Made by a program: the position numbers and the translations under genes. Positions 17,344 through 25,941 of a DNA stretch of 64,000 bases are shown piece after piece; within the stretch, counting starts at the first letter, position 1, and each line of letters opens with the position of its first letter. Where the stretch lies: the NCBI RefSeq assembly GCF_024198235.1, contig NZ_JAKCFB010000012.1, positions 152,856-216,855 on the forward strand, given 5' to 3'. The DNA is from Myxococcus dinghuensis. GTDB taxonomy: Bacteria; Myxococcota; Myxococcia; Myxococcales; Myxococcaceae. The notes under the pieces are model-generated. The model was not told the DNA's origin and ran no database searches. It saw nothing but the letters and a program-made list of their open reading frames with translations.

Positions 17344-18276
17344 TCAGGGCTCGAGGACCATCGACTCCTTGGCGGCGATGGCCTCCGGGCGGTGCTTGCG
17401 CACCTGGCGCAGCAGCCGGTCCATGGAGGCGTCGTCGCGCCCGGGGTCGTGGTGGAAGAGCACCAGCGTCTTCACCTTCGAGGCGTTCGCGGCGGCCACG
17501 GCGGCCTGCCACGTCGAGTGTCCCCAGCCCGTGCGCGCCGGACCCGCGCGGCCGTGGTACTCGTCCTCCGTGTACATGGAGTCGTAGATGAGCAGGTCGG
17601 CGCCCTTCGCGAACTCGAACAGGCCCGTGTCCAGCTCGCTGCCGTGCTCCACGTCCGTGGCGTAGACCACGGACCGTCCACCACACTCGATGCGGTAGCC
17701 GAGGTTGCCACCCGGGTGGTTCAGCTCCAGCCACCGCACGGTCGCGGGTCCGATGCGCAGCGTCCCGTTCTCCGGCAGGTCCTGGTACGACAGCTTCGCG
17801 CGGAACGCCGCGTCCGCCGTGACCGGGAAGTAGGGCTGCACCATCTGCCCGCCGAGGATCTCCCGCATCGTGCGCCCGTTGCGCGGCGGCCCGTTGAGGG
17901 TCAGCTCGCTGGAGGGCACGAACATGGGGGCGAAGAACGGCAGGCCCTGCAGGTGGTCGTAGTGGTAGTGCGTGATGAAGATGTTGCCGCGCACCGGCGC
18001 GCTGCCCGCGCTCAGGAGCGCGTCACCGAGCGCCCGGGCTCCAGAGCCCAGGTCGAAGATGAGCAGCTCGTCGCCGCAGCGGATCTCCACGCACGGGGTG
18101 TTGCCGCCGTAGCGCCGGGTCTGCGGACCTGGAGAGGGGATGGAGCCGCGCACGCCCCAGAAGCGGACCGTGAAGGGCACGCGCGCGCGGTTTCGCGCGA
18201 CGGTGTTGCGCCGTCGCGCGGGAGGCTTCTCAGCCGGCCTGGGCTTCCGTGTCGTCGTCCTCGGCGAAGAGCTCAA
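17344..18276 (-). CDS. Metallo-beta-lactamase-fold hydrolase
   Basis: The metal-binding motif THYHYDH (HxHxDH) and later single histidines (ELNHPGGN, DVEHGSE, FHHDPG) mark a binuclear-zinc hydrolase of the MBL fold. The N-terminal FWGVRGSIPSPG and YGGNTPCVEI segments are typical of the RNase-Z/cAMP-phosphodiesterase-like branch often found next to signalling genes. The start is uncertain. The frame opens with TTG at 18276, which overlaps the ribA stop by 47 bases and adds a basic Arg/Lys/Pro tail; GTG at 18180 would give a compact 278-residue domain. No ribosome site precedes either, so coupling to ribA translation is possible. Confidence 0.85.
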   Translation of the reverse strand: MSSSPRTTTRKPRPAEKPPARRRNTVARNRARVPFTVRFWGVRGSIPSPGPQTRRYGGNTPCVEIRCGDELLIFDLGSGARALGDALLSAGSAPVRGNIFITHYHYDHLQGLPFFAPMFVPSSELTLNGPPRNGRTMREILGGQMVQPYFPVTADAAFRAKLSYQDLPENGTLRIGPATVRWLELNHPGGNLGYRIECGGRSVVYATDVEHGSELDTGLFEFAKGADLLIYDSMYTEDEYHGRAGPARTGWGHSTWQAAVAAANASKVKTLVLFHHDPGRDDASMDRLLRQVRKHRPEAIAAKESMVLEP

Positions 18277-18904
18277 TCAGATGCCCCGTACGCTCGCGCT
18301 TCGTCCTCAAGTAGTCGACGTTATGCGGATTGTGCTCGGTCCGGGAAGGGATTCGACGCAGGACCGGGATGCCTTCCTCCACCATGCCCGCGATCTTCAG
18401 CGGGTTGTTGGTGATGAGGTCCACCGAGCGTACGTCCAGCGAGCGCAGCATCTCCGCCGCGATGTCGTAGCTGCGCAGGTCGTCCGCGAACCCGAGCTGC
18501 CGGTTCGCCTCGTAGGTGTCCAGCCCCTTGGCCTGCAGCGCGTACGCCTTGATCTTGTTCCCCAGGCCGATGCCCCGGCCCTCCTGGCGGAGGTACAGGA
18601 CCACTCCCAGCCCACGCTGGGTGATGAAGTCCAGCGCGCGATCCAACTGCGCCCGGCAGTCACACTTGAGGCTGCCGAAGACCTCGCTCGTCAGACACTC
18701 GGAGTGGATGCGCACCGGCACGCCCTCCACGCCCGAGATGTTCCCCGCAACCAGCGCCACGTGCTCCCGACCGTTGCGCTTGTCCCGGAAGACGATGGTC
18801 CGCAACGGGCCGCGCCCCGTGGGAATCTCCGCCTCCGAGAACCGCTCCAGGTGCTGCGTGGGCTTGCGGGTCGGGAGGACTTGGGGTGCGCGTGTGTCCG
18901 ACAT
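18230..18904 (-). CDS. ribA: GTP cyclohydrolase II RibA (monofunctional)
   Basis: This enzyme opens GTP to start riboflavin synthesis. The zinc ligands Cys70, Cys81 and Cys83 (SECLTSEVFGSLKCDC) and the catalytic RQEGRGIGLGNKIKAY are intact, with NNPLKIAGM near the C-terminus. The 224-residue protein lacks the RibB domain found in many fused homologues. ATG at 18904, preceded by AGGA, is chosen over a long upstream extension with no family match. It sits alone, away from other rib genes, which suggests a second copy or a scattered pathway. Confidence 0.94.
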   Translation of the reverse strand: MSDTRAPQVLPTRKPTQHLERFSEAEIPTGRGPLRTIVFRDKRNGREHVALVAGNISGVEGVPVRIHSECLTSEVFGSLKCDCRAQLDRALDFITQRGLGVVLYLRQEGRGIGLGNKIKAYALQAKGLDTYEANRQLGFADDLRSYDIAAEMLRSLDVRSVDLITNNPLKIAGMVEEGIPVLRRIPSRTEHNPHNVDYLRTKRERTGHLIELFAEDDDTEAQAG

Positions 18905-19025
18905 GATTCCTGTTCTCCAGAGCGGAAGCTCCTCTTTGGAGCCCCCATCGTCGCAAGTCAAGGCGGACTCACCGTCGCGTCCGCCGTGTACGCCTCGTAG
19001 ATGCCTGGGGGTGGGTCGATGTTTC

Positions 19026-20258
19026 TCAGGCGACCCAGGACAACGGAAGCAGCTCCACGAGGTCCCCATGAGCCAAGCTGCTGGCGTCTCGGGGGAAGCG
19101 CAGCAGATGGGTGGCCGCCGCCGCGGACCTGAGCGCCCCCGACGTCTGGGTGGCGAGGGGCTTCGCCCACAGCCCGCCCTCCCGCCAGGCGGCCGTCACC
19201 CTCACGAAGTGTGCGAGCCCCGGGGGCTTGGTCAGGCGGCCGTCCAGCCGCCCGGTCACCCTGGGGGGCGCCACGTCCACGTGTCCCAGCATGCGCCGCA
19301 GCGCCGGGCGCACGAACAGCTCGAAGGTCACCAGTGACGAGGTGGGGTTGCCCGGCAGGCCGAAGAAGAGGGTGCCGCCGCGCTGGCCCACCACGAGCGG
19401 CTTGCCCGGCTTGATGGCCACGCGCCACAGGTGCTGCTGCACGCCGAGCGCCGCGAGGACCTCCTTCACGTAGTCGCGCTCGCCCACGGACACGCCCGCG
19501 CTGGTGAGCACCACGTCGAAGCCCTCCGCGCGCCCGAGCGCCTCCGCCACCGCGTCCCGCGTGTCCCGCGCGATTCCGAGCAGCGAGGGCGTGCCCCCCG
19601 CGCGCCGCACCGCGAGCGCCAGGGACGGCGCGTTGGTGTCGACGATGCGTCCCCGGGGCGGCTCGTCCGCGCGGCACAGCTCGTCCCCGGTGGAGAGGAT
19701 GGCCACCCGTGGTCGCCGGGGCACCGCGATGGCGCCCAGGCCCTGCGCCCACAAGAGCCCCAGCTCCGGGATGCCCAGCGGTGTGCCCCGCGCGAGCAGC
19801 ACCTCGCCCTCGCGCGCGTCCTCGCCGCGGGGCCTCACGAAGTGTCCCGCCTCCACGGCCTCCGTCAGGTCCACGCGATCCGCGCCCCCGTCGGGGACCG
19901 CCCGCGCCCGCTCGCGCATCACCACCGCGTCCGCGCCGACGGGCAGCGGGGCGCCGGTCATGATCCGCGAGCACGTCCCGGGACGAACCTCATGATGCGG
20001 TGCGGCACCGGCGTAGATGGTCTCGAGCACGGGCAGGCGCACGGGGAGCGGCCCCGCGAGGTCGGCGGCGCGCACCGCGTAGCCATCCATGGCCGAGTTG
20101 TCCCACGGGGGCAGGGTGCGCTGGGCCACGATGTCCTCGGCCAACGTGCGGCCCAGGCCTTCGTCGACGGCCACCCACTCGGAGGACAGGGGCGTGGCGA
20201 GGGCCAGCACCTGGGCGCGGGCTTCGTCCTCCGGCAACAGCGTGGCGGCATCGGTCAT
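19026..20258 (-). CDS. moeA: Molybdopterin molybdenumtransferase MoeA
   Basis: MoeA inserts molybdate into adenylylated molybdopterin. In the 410-residue protein the family segments are PPWDNSAMDGYAVRA, RIMTGAPLPVGADAVV, ILSTGDEL, DTNAPSL, LTSAGVSVGERDY (the MoCF/MogA-like nucleotide site) and FGLPGNPTSS. ATG at 20258 is used; an ATG at 20267 would add three residues. No other moa/moe genes are nearby. It is divergent from the H1-tailed gene at 20434. Confidence 0.94.
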   Translation of the reverse strand: MTDAATLLPEDEARAQVLALATPLSSEWVAVDEGLGRTLAEDIVAQRTLPPWDNSAMDGYAVRAADLAGPLPVRLPVLETIYAGAAPHHEVRPGTCSRIMTGAPLPVGADAVVMRERARAVPDGGADRVDLTEAVEAGHFVRPRGEDAREGEVLLARGTPLGIPELGLLWAQGLGAIAVPRRPRVAILSTGDELCRADEPPRGRIVDTNAPSLALAVRRAGGTPSLLGIARDTRDAVAEALGRAEGFDVVLTSAGVSVGERDYVKEVLAALGVQQHLWRVAIKPGKPLVVGQRGGTLFFGLPGNPTSSLVTFELFVRPALRRMLGHVDVAPPRVTGRLDGRLTKPPGLAHFVRVTAAWREGGLWAKPLATQTSGALRSAAAATHLLRFPRDASSLAHGDLVELLPLSWVA

Positions 20259-20315
20259 GAGCGGCATCCCAACCCGGGTTCCCAAGCAAAGTCCGAGAGA
20301 AAATCAAGTGTTAGT

Positions 20316-20344
20316 TTGACAGCCCTGCTGATCATCGTTACAAG
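20316..20344 (+). promoter_or_regulatory. Near-consensus sigma-70-type promoter for the H1-tailed gene
   Basis: A perfect -35 TTGACA (20316-20321) is followed after exactly 17 bases by TACAAG (20339-20344). The surrounding AT-rich patch contrasts with the local composition. It drives the gene starting at 20434, which also has a good AAGGAG ribosome site. Confidence 0.7.
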
Positions 20345-20433
20345 CACCAATCATCGCGAGGCTTGCCCACCCTTCTGGGGGTGGCCCTTCAACCCGTTGA
20401 AATCACACGGGAACTCTCAAGGAGACGGCGTCG

Positions 20434-21834
20434 ATGGCCAAGCCCAAGTCCGGGGCGAAGAAGGCGACTCCCGCTGGTAAGTCTGGCGCGAAGCCCGCCG
20501 CGAAGAAGGATACGACCGCCCGGCTGGATCTCATCAAGGACGCCTCCAAACGGGTGGCCACGTCCGCGACGAAGGTCGCGAAGGCCGTCGCGGATACCGC
20601 GAAGAGCGCCAAGGCGACCGTGAAGAAGGCCGTGGCGGAGGCGACCGAGAAGGTCACGAAGGAGCCCAAGGAGAAGGTCGCCACGACGAAGAAGGCCGCC
20701 GCCAAGCCGCCGCCCGCCGCGAAGACGGCGAAGGCCGCTCCGGAGAAGCCCGCGGCCAAGGTCGCGGCGAGCGGCAAGGTCTCCACCGGCAAGGGCGCGT
20801 CCAAGGCGGCCTCCGCGGTGGTCGTCCCCGCGGTCGAGAAGCCTCGTCCGCGCGCCACCAAGCTGCCGCCTCCGGGCGAGCCGCTCACCAAGCGCGAGAT
20901 GGAGCAGTTGCTCACCGCGGGCGAGGGGCGCGGGGTGATGGGCGAGGGGAGCCTCAAGGGCCGGCTCGTGGTGATCAACGAGATGCCCAACCTGGTGGTC
21001 GTCGGGCGCGACAAGCGCGAGCTGACGTTCCTCCTGCAGGGGCCGGATCAGGAAGTGCTGCCGGCCTACGTGAACCACAAGGTCTCTGTCAGCGGGATGA
21101 TCCGCAAGACGTCCAACCACGGCGGCGTGGTGGACGTGCGCAAGTACTCCGCCAAGAAGCCGGAGGCGGAGGTCGTCGAGGCCCCGCCCGCGGACACGGA
21201 GCCGCGGCTGCGCTACCTGTCGCCCGGCGAGGTCTCCATGGTGACGGCGGCCGGCATGGGCGCGGGCATCAAGGGCTTCGCGGCGGTGCGCGGCAACCTG
21301 GAGATGACGGGCGAGGAGTTCGTGCTCGTCGTGTCCAACGGAGGCACGCGCCAGCAGGTGTCCTTCCTCATCGAGGGCAAGGCGGCCGCCAAGGGCCTGC
21401 GCAAGAACGTGGGCCACACGCTCCAGGTCATGGGCGTCGTGGACAAGACGTCCGGCTGGGGCGGTCGCATCAGCGCGGAGAACGTCGAGCCGCGGCCTTC
21501 CGAGACCCGGACGGTGTCGCGCGACGAGATGGAGTTGGTCCACATCGAGGGAGAGGTCCAGACCTCGGTGGACGTGAAGCTCAACCATGGCCTCACGGTG
21601 CGTCTGCCGGAGCAGCCTGGCTTCACGTGGGCCATCGAGCCCACGGTGGCCAAGCGTGTGGGCCTGCGCGAGGCCAACTTCGAGCCGGGTCCCAATGGGG
21701 GGCCGGCGACCCGCGAGTTCTTCTTCACTCCCCGAAACCCGGGGACCTTCGAGGTGGAGTTCTTCCTGGCCAAGGCGCTGACGCCGGGTCTGGTGGACCG
21801 CTCCTTCAAGATCAACGTCACGGTCAAGCCCTGA
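20434..21834 (+). CDS. Protein with histone-H1-like tail, duplicated domain and chagasin-like C-terminus
   Basis: This is a 466-residue mosaic. Residues 1-145 are a Lys/Ala/Pro-rich low-complexity tail like eukaryotic histone H1 or bacterial Hc1, likely to bind DNA or RNA. Residues ~151-240 and ~262-352 are an internal duplication. Matching landmarks are MEQLLTAGEGRGVMGEG versus VSMVTAAGMGAGIKGFA, LTFLLQG versus VSFLIEG, and VSGMIRKTSNHGG versus VMGVVDKTSGWGG. Residues ~368-466 resemble a chagasin/I42 protease-inhibitor beta-sandwich (LNHGLTVRLPEQPGFTWAIEP, FFFTPRNPGTFEVEF). No signal peptide. The combination suggests a nucleoid-associated structural protein, but the function is unknown. Confidence 0.75.
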   Translation: MAKPKSGAKKATPAGKSGAKPAAKKDTTARLDLIKDASKRVATSATKVAKAVADTAKSAKATVKKAVAEATEKVTKEPKEKVATTKKAAAKPPPAAKTAKAAPEKPAAKVAASGKVSTGKGASKAASAVVVPAVEKPRPRATKLPPPGEPLTKREMEQLLTAGEGRGVMGEGSLKGRLVVINEMPNLVVVGRDKRELTFLLQGPDQEVLPAYVNHKVSVSGMIRKTSNHGGVVDVRKYSAKKPEAEVVEAPPADTEPRLRYLSPGEVSMVTAAGMGAGIKGFAAVRGNLEMTGEEFVLVVSNGGTRQQVSFLIEGKAAAKGLRKNVGHTLQVMGVVDKTSGWGGRISAENVEPRPSETRTVSRDEMELVHIEGEVQTSVDVKLNHGLTVRLPEQPGFTWAIEPTVAKRVGLREANFEPGPNGGPATREFFFTPRNPGTFEVEFFLAKALTPGLVDRSFKINVTVKP

Positions 21835-21838
21835 AGGT

Positions 21839-21866
21839 CGCTGCCTGGAGAAGGCTCCGGGCAGCG
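21839..21866. terminator. Hairpin terminator-like element
   Basis: CGCTGCCTGGAG (21839-21850) pairs with CTCCGGGCAGCG (21855-21866) across a four-base AAGG loop, with a single G-T wobble. It lies five bases after the stop of the H1-tailed gene and before rnr. It has no T run. Confidence 0.5.
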
Positions 21867-21941
21867 GTCGGTCGCCGGGGGGTTCCCGCCCGGCCGCTTC
21901 GGGCTTACCCGTTCCCGTAGCGGCCGAGCCGCACCCTCATC

Positions 21942-24900
21942 GTGAGCATCTCTCCCGACCTTCTTCAGCAGATTCTCGCCGACGCCGACCACCCGCTGGG
22001 CATCAAAGAGCTCCTGCGGCTGGCTGGCCTGCACCCTGGACAGCAAACCGAGCTCAAGCGCTCGCTGCGCGAGCTGGTGCGCCAGGGCACCATCACCAAG
22101 GAGGGCAAGCGCTTCCTGCGCGCCCATCCTCGCCGTGAGGACACGGCGGGCCCCCGTCCCGCGCGCCCGGCCCCGGCCAACGAAGGCCCGCGCGTGGAGC
22201 GTTCGCCCCCGTCGGAGGGCCGCTTCGGCGGCAAGCCGTCGCGAGTGCATGGCTCCGGGCGTGGCGCGCCGCACCAGGACCGGGGTGGCTTCCGGGGCAA
22301 GGAAGGGCGCTCGACGCGTGACTTCCGCCAGGGCGGGGGACGACACGGCGAGCGCCGGCACCTCGGCCGGGAGCGCCTCGACGAGTCCTCGCTCGACACG
22401 GTGGAGGGCATCCTCCACGTCCACCGGGACGGCTTCGGCTTCGTCCACCCGGTGTCCGGCGAAGGCGAGAACATCTTCCTGCCTCCTGGCGAGGCCCAGC
22501 GCGCGCTCGACAACGACCGTGTGGTTGTGTCCGTGTCGGGGCGCCCCGGTCGTTACGAGGGGCGGTTGCTCCGTGTGGTGGACCGGCGCCGCGAACTGGC
22601 GGTGGGGGTCTACGCGGAGCATGGGCGGTACGCGCTGGTGGTCCCCACGGACACGAGCCTGCCGGGGCCCATCCGTGTCCCCTTCACGCAGATGGCGCAG
22701 GACGGCGACCTGGTGAAGGTGCGGCTCGGCGTGGGGGCGAAGCTCCTGGAGCCGGGGCGCGACCTCTACGGCGAGGTCGCGGGTTCGCTGGGCAGGCCCG
22801 GCACGCCGAGCGCGGAGGTGCTGGGCATCGCCTTCTCGCAGGGCTTCTCCGACGAATTCCCGCCCGAGGCGATGGACGAGGCGGACCGCTACGCCGTCAC
22901 CGTGACGGAGGAGGAGGCGCGCGGCGAGGAGCGCAGGGACCTGCGCTCGATGCAGTTGGTCACCATCGACGGCGAGGACGCGCGCGACTTCGACGACGCC
23001 GTGTACGTGGAGGACCACGCGGGCGGCTGGCGCCTGGTGGTGGCCATCGCGGACGTGACGCACTACGTGCGCGAGCGCAGCGGGCTGGACGCGGAGGCGC
23101 TGCGGCGCGCGACGTCGGTGTACCTGCCGGACCGCGTGCTGCCCATGCTCCCGGAGCGGCTGAGCAATGGCATCTGCTCGCTCCGGCCCGACGAGGACCG
23201 GCTGTGCATGGTGGCGGACATGACGTTCGACCGCCAGGGCCAGCGCCGCTCGTACACGCTGTATCCGGCGGTGATGCGCAGCGCGGCGCGCTGCACGTAC
23301 AACGAGGTGCAGGACGTCCTCGACGGCAAGGACGTGCCACACCGCAACGGCTTCAAGCCGCACTTCGAGCGGCTGATGGCGCTGGCCCGCGCGCTGATGA
23401 AGATGCGCAAGGAGCGGGGCGCCATCGACTTCGACCTGCCGGAGCACAAGGTGGTGCTCGGCAAGGACGGCCTGCCGCAGCGCATGGACAAGCGCGAGCG
23501 CAAGGACAGCCACCGCCTCATCGAGGAGTGCATGCTCGCCGCCAACGAGGCGGTGGCGCGCTTCTTCCAAGACGAGGGGCTGCCCACGGTGTACCGGTTC
23601 CACGGGGAGCCGGACCCGGAGAAGCTGGCGACGTTCGGCGCGCTCGCGGAGGCCTATGGCTTCAAGCTGCGCTTCGAGGACGGCGTGTCGTCGAAGGAGC
23701 TGGATGCCTTCATCAGCCAGCTATCGGGCCACCCGGAGCAGCGGGCGCTGAACCAGTTGCTGCTGCGCTCGATGATGCAGGCCGTGTACACGTCGACGGA
23801 GGTGGGCCACTACGGCCTCGCGGCGGAGTACTACCTGCACTTCACCTCGCCCATCCGCCGCTACCCGGACCTGCTCGTCCACCGGCTCCTGAAGGCGCAC
23901 TGGGCCCGGAAGGGCCGCAAGCCCTCGCCGGCGATGCTGGAGCGCGAGGAGGAGTCGCTCGAGGACATGGCCGTGCAGTGCTCGGAGCGCGAGCGCGCGG
24001 CGATGCAGGTCGAGCGCGAGGTGGTCTCCTTCTACGCGGCCCTGATGATGAAGGACCGCGTGGGCGAGGAGTTCGCGGCCACCGTGGCCGCCATCACCGA
24101 CTTCGGCTTCTTCGTCGAACTGGACGAGGTCCACGTCGAGGGGCTGGTGAAGGCGGAGACGCTGGGCCCCGGCTCGAAGCTGGACAAGCAGACGCACTCG
24201 TTGGTGTACCCGAATGGCCGGCGTGTGCGCGTGGGGCAGAAGCTGCGCGTGCGGCTGACGTCGGTGAACACGACGGCGCGGAAGATCGACTTCGAGGCGC
24301 TCCAGTTCGACGGCGAGGCGCCGCTGGCGCGGGCCGAGGGGACACAGCGAGGTCGTCGCCACGAGTGGCGCGAGCAGGCCGCGCCCCATGGCCGTCAGCG
24401 CGCGGGCCGACCCGGGAAGTGGGAGCGCGAGCAGCGCAAGGCGGAGCCTCAGGGGCCGCACGCTGGCGCGGCCACGTCTTCCCAGGGCCATCCCCGTGGG
24501 CGCTTCGTGCGCGATGGGCGCCGCGAGGAGTCCGCGCCGACGCGGACGGAGAACCGGTCGCGTCGGTCTTGGCGGGATGAAGCGCCGACCCCCGGCTCCC
24601 ACGAGTCGCAGCGTCCCGCGCAGCCGACGGACCAGGGACCTGGGGAGAAGCGGCGGAGGTTCTTCCGCCCCGAGGTCCCGACCGCGCCGGAGAGCGTGCG
24701 GGAAGAAGCACCGCGAGCCGAGGTGGGGCAGGAGCCTCATGACGTCGCGGGGCCCGCGCCCTGGGAGGCTCCCGCCTCGTCGAGTGTCGAGCAGGGCGGC
24801 GCGTCACCCCATCCTGGATTCGACCGACTGCGTGCGCTGGCGGCGCAGAGCAAGCCGCACCACAAGGGCAAGGAAGGAAAGGGCGCGCAGCCGCGACACG

Positions 24901-25577
24901 GGGGGAAGGGGGCGCAGCAGCCTCAGCGCTCGTTCCAGCCCCCCGCGCGCTTCACACCTCCGGCGCCGAGAGACGATGCGCCGAGCTTCGACGGCGGTGT
25001 GCCGTGGCAGCCGTCGATTCCTCCGGAGCCGCCGCGCAATGCCTCGCCCGCGGAGGCCCCCCTCTTCGGTCAGCCGCCTCCGGGTGTGAGCACGACGGAG
25101 ACGAGCACTTCTCAGGTGGCGTCGGACGCCTCGCGGCATGCGGAAGAGACGCCGTCCAGGGTCGGTTCACCCGCTGAGGTTCCGTCCGCCGAGCGCGTCA
25201 TCGAGTCCGCGGTCGAGGTGGCCGCTTCCGATGCGGCCGACGCCGTGTCGTCGCGTGCCAAGCCGCGGAAGAAGAAGGGGGTGGCGAGTTCGGCTCCGAC
25301 GAGGCGAGCCGCGCCGAGCAAGCCCGCGCCGCGTGCCTCCGCGAAGAAGCGCGTGGCCGCGAAGGTGTCTCGGAGCAAGGCCCCCGCGGTGAAGCCTTCG
25401 AAGTCGAAGGCCTCCCCCAAGCCTGGGAAGGCGAAGGTGTCCGCCACCGCGGCGAAGGTGAAGTCGAAGCCGAAGGCCGTGAAGAAGACCACGGGGACCT
25501 CCGCCAAGAAGACCCCGAAGGCGCGCGTGGCGGACTCGAAGCCCCGCGGTGCCACCGCGAAGCGCCCGAAGCGCTGA
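21942..25577 (+). CDS. rnr: Ribonuclease R with a ~400-residue disordered, H1-like C-terminal extension
   Basis: RNase R is a processive 3'-5' exoribonuclease acting on structured RNA. An N-terminal winged-helix-like segment (~1-65) is followed by a basic linker and cold-shock domains. The RNB catalytic domain comes next (DGEDARDFDDAVYVE at about 343 with the metal-binding aspartates; SNGICSL), then an S1 domain (~705-790, TDFGFFVEL). A normal RNase R would end near 790-830, but this 1211-residue protein continues with a Gln/Arg/Pro-rich low-complexity stretch. It ends in a Lys/Ala/Ser-rich H1-like tail (~1105-1211). GTG at 21942 is the only start that keeps the N-terminal domain. Confidence 0.93.
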   Translation: MSISPDLLQQILADADHPLGIKELLRLAGLHPGQQTELKRSLRELVRQGTITKEGKRFLRAHPRREDTAGPRPARPAPANEGPRVERSPPSEGRFGGKPSRVHGSGRGAPHQDRGGFRGKEGRSTRDFRQGGGRHGERRHLGRERLDESSLDTVEGILHVHRDGFGFVHPVSGEGENIFLPPGEAQRALDNDRVVVSVSGRPGRYEGRLLRVVDRRRELAVGVYAEHGRYALVVPTDTSLPGPIRVPFTQMAQDGDLVKVRLGVGAKLLEPGRDLYGEVAGSLGRPGTPSAEVLGIAFSQGFSDEFPPEAMDEADRYAVTVTEEEARGEERRDLRSMQLVTIDGEDARDFDDAVYVEDHAGGWRLVVAIADVTHYVRERSGLDAEALRRATSVYLPDRVLPMLPERLSNGICSLRPDEDRLCMVADMTFDRQGQRRSYTLYPAVMRSAARCTYNEVQDVLDGKDVPHRNGFKPHFERLMALARALMKMRKERGAIDFDLPEHKVVLGKDGLPQRMDKRERKDSHRLIEECMLAANEAVARFFQDEGLPTVYRFHGEPDPEKLATFGALAEAYGFKLRFEDGVSSKELDAFISQLSGHPEQRALNQLLLRSMMQAVYTSTEVGHYGLAAEYYLHFTSPIRRYPDLLVHRLLKAHWARKGRKPSPAMLEREEESLEDMAVQCSERERAAMQVEREVVSFYAALMMKDRVGEEFAATVAAITDFGFFVELDEVHVEGLVKAETLGPGSKLDKQTHSLVYPNGRRVRVGQKLRVRLTSVNTTARKIDFEALQFDGEAPLARAEGTQRGRRHEWREQAAPHGRQRAGRPGKWEREQRKAEPQGPHAGAATSSQGHPRGRFVRDGRREESAPTRTENRSRRSWRDEAPTPGSHESQRPAQPTDQGPGEKRRRFFRPEVPTAPESVREEAPRAEVGQEPHDVAGPAPWEAPASSSVEQGGASPHPGFDRLRALAAQSKPHHKGKEGKGAQPRHGGKGAQQPQRSFQPPARFTPPAPRDDAPSFDGGVPWQPSIPPEPPRNASPAEAPLFGQPPPGVSTTETSTSQVASDASRHAEETPSRVGSPAEVPSAERVIESAVEVAASDAADAVSSRAKPRKKKGVASSAPTRRAAPSKPAPRASAKKRVAAKVSRSKAPAVKPSKSKASPKPGKAKVSATAAKVKSKPKAVKKTTGTSAKKTPKARVADSKPRGATAKRPKR

Positions 25578-25599
25578 GCCCCTGGACCGAAGTCGAGCA

Positions 25600-25624
25600 G
25601 GCCCGAGCTGTCGACGCTCGGGCC
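25600..25624. terminator. Hairpin after rnr
   Basis: GGCCCGAGC (25600-25608) and GCTCGGGCC (25616-25624) form a perfect 9-bp stem with a seven-base loop, nested between GCCCCTGG and CCAGGGGC that can extend the structure. No T run follows. Confidence 0.5.
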
Positions 25625-25700
25625 AGGGGCGAGCCGGAGGAGTTGGCCGGGTCGTTCCTCCGAGCGCTATAACGCTCCCCATCCATTGCGAGGAGACACC

Positions 25701-25919
25701 GTGGGAATCATCCGACTCGTGGGAGTGATGCTCGCTGTCGCGGGGGGCGTGTTGCTGTGGTCCGGCCTGAACGCGCGGGAGTCCCTCGCGGAGCGGGCCT
25801 CCCATGCGCTCACCGGCAGGTACACCGACCGCACCACCCAATATCTCGTGGGCGGCGGGGCCGCGCTCGCCGGAGGCGTGTTGCTGGTGCTCTTCGGCGG
25901 CTCGCGCAAGCGTCGCTAG
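25701..25919 (+). CDS. Small membrane protein, DUF3185-like
   Basis: A 72-residue protein with two transmembrane helices (about 3-22 and 48-67) separated by a short polar loop containing TGRYTDRTTQYLVGG, and a basic end SRKRR. This matches the small DUF3185 family of bacterial inner-membrane proteins with unknown role. GTG at 25701 is preceded by AGGAG (25691-25695) at ideal spacing. It is convergent with the MgtC/DUF4010 gene. Confidence 0.8.
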   Translation: MGIIRLVGVMLAVAGGVLLWSGLNARESLAERASHALTGRYTDRTTQYLVGGGAALAGGVLLVLFGGSRKRR

Positions 25920-25941
25920 ACGTCCCGCGGGGGGCGGGGTG

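Noticed and set aside
21213..23603. 796-codon minus-strand frame opposite the H1-tailed gene and rnr
   Set aside because: Low-complexity antisense of Lys/Ala-rich and RNB coding sequence without any motif.
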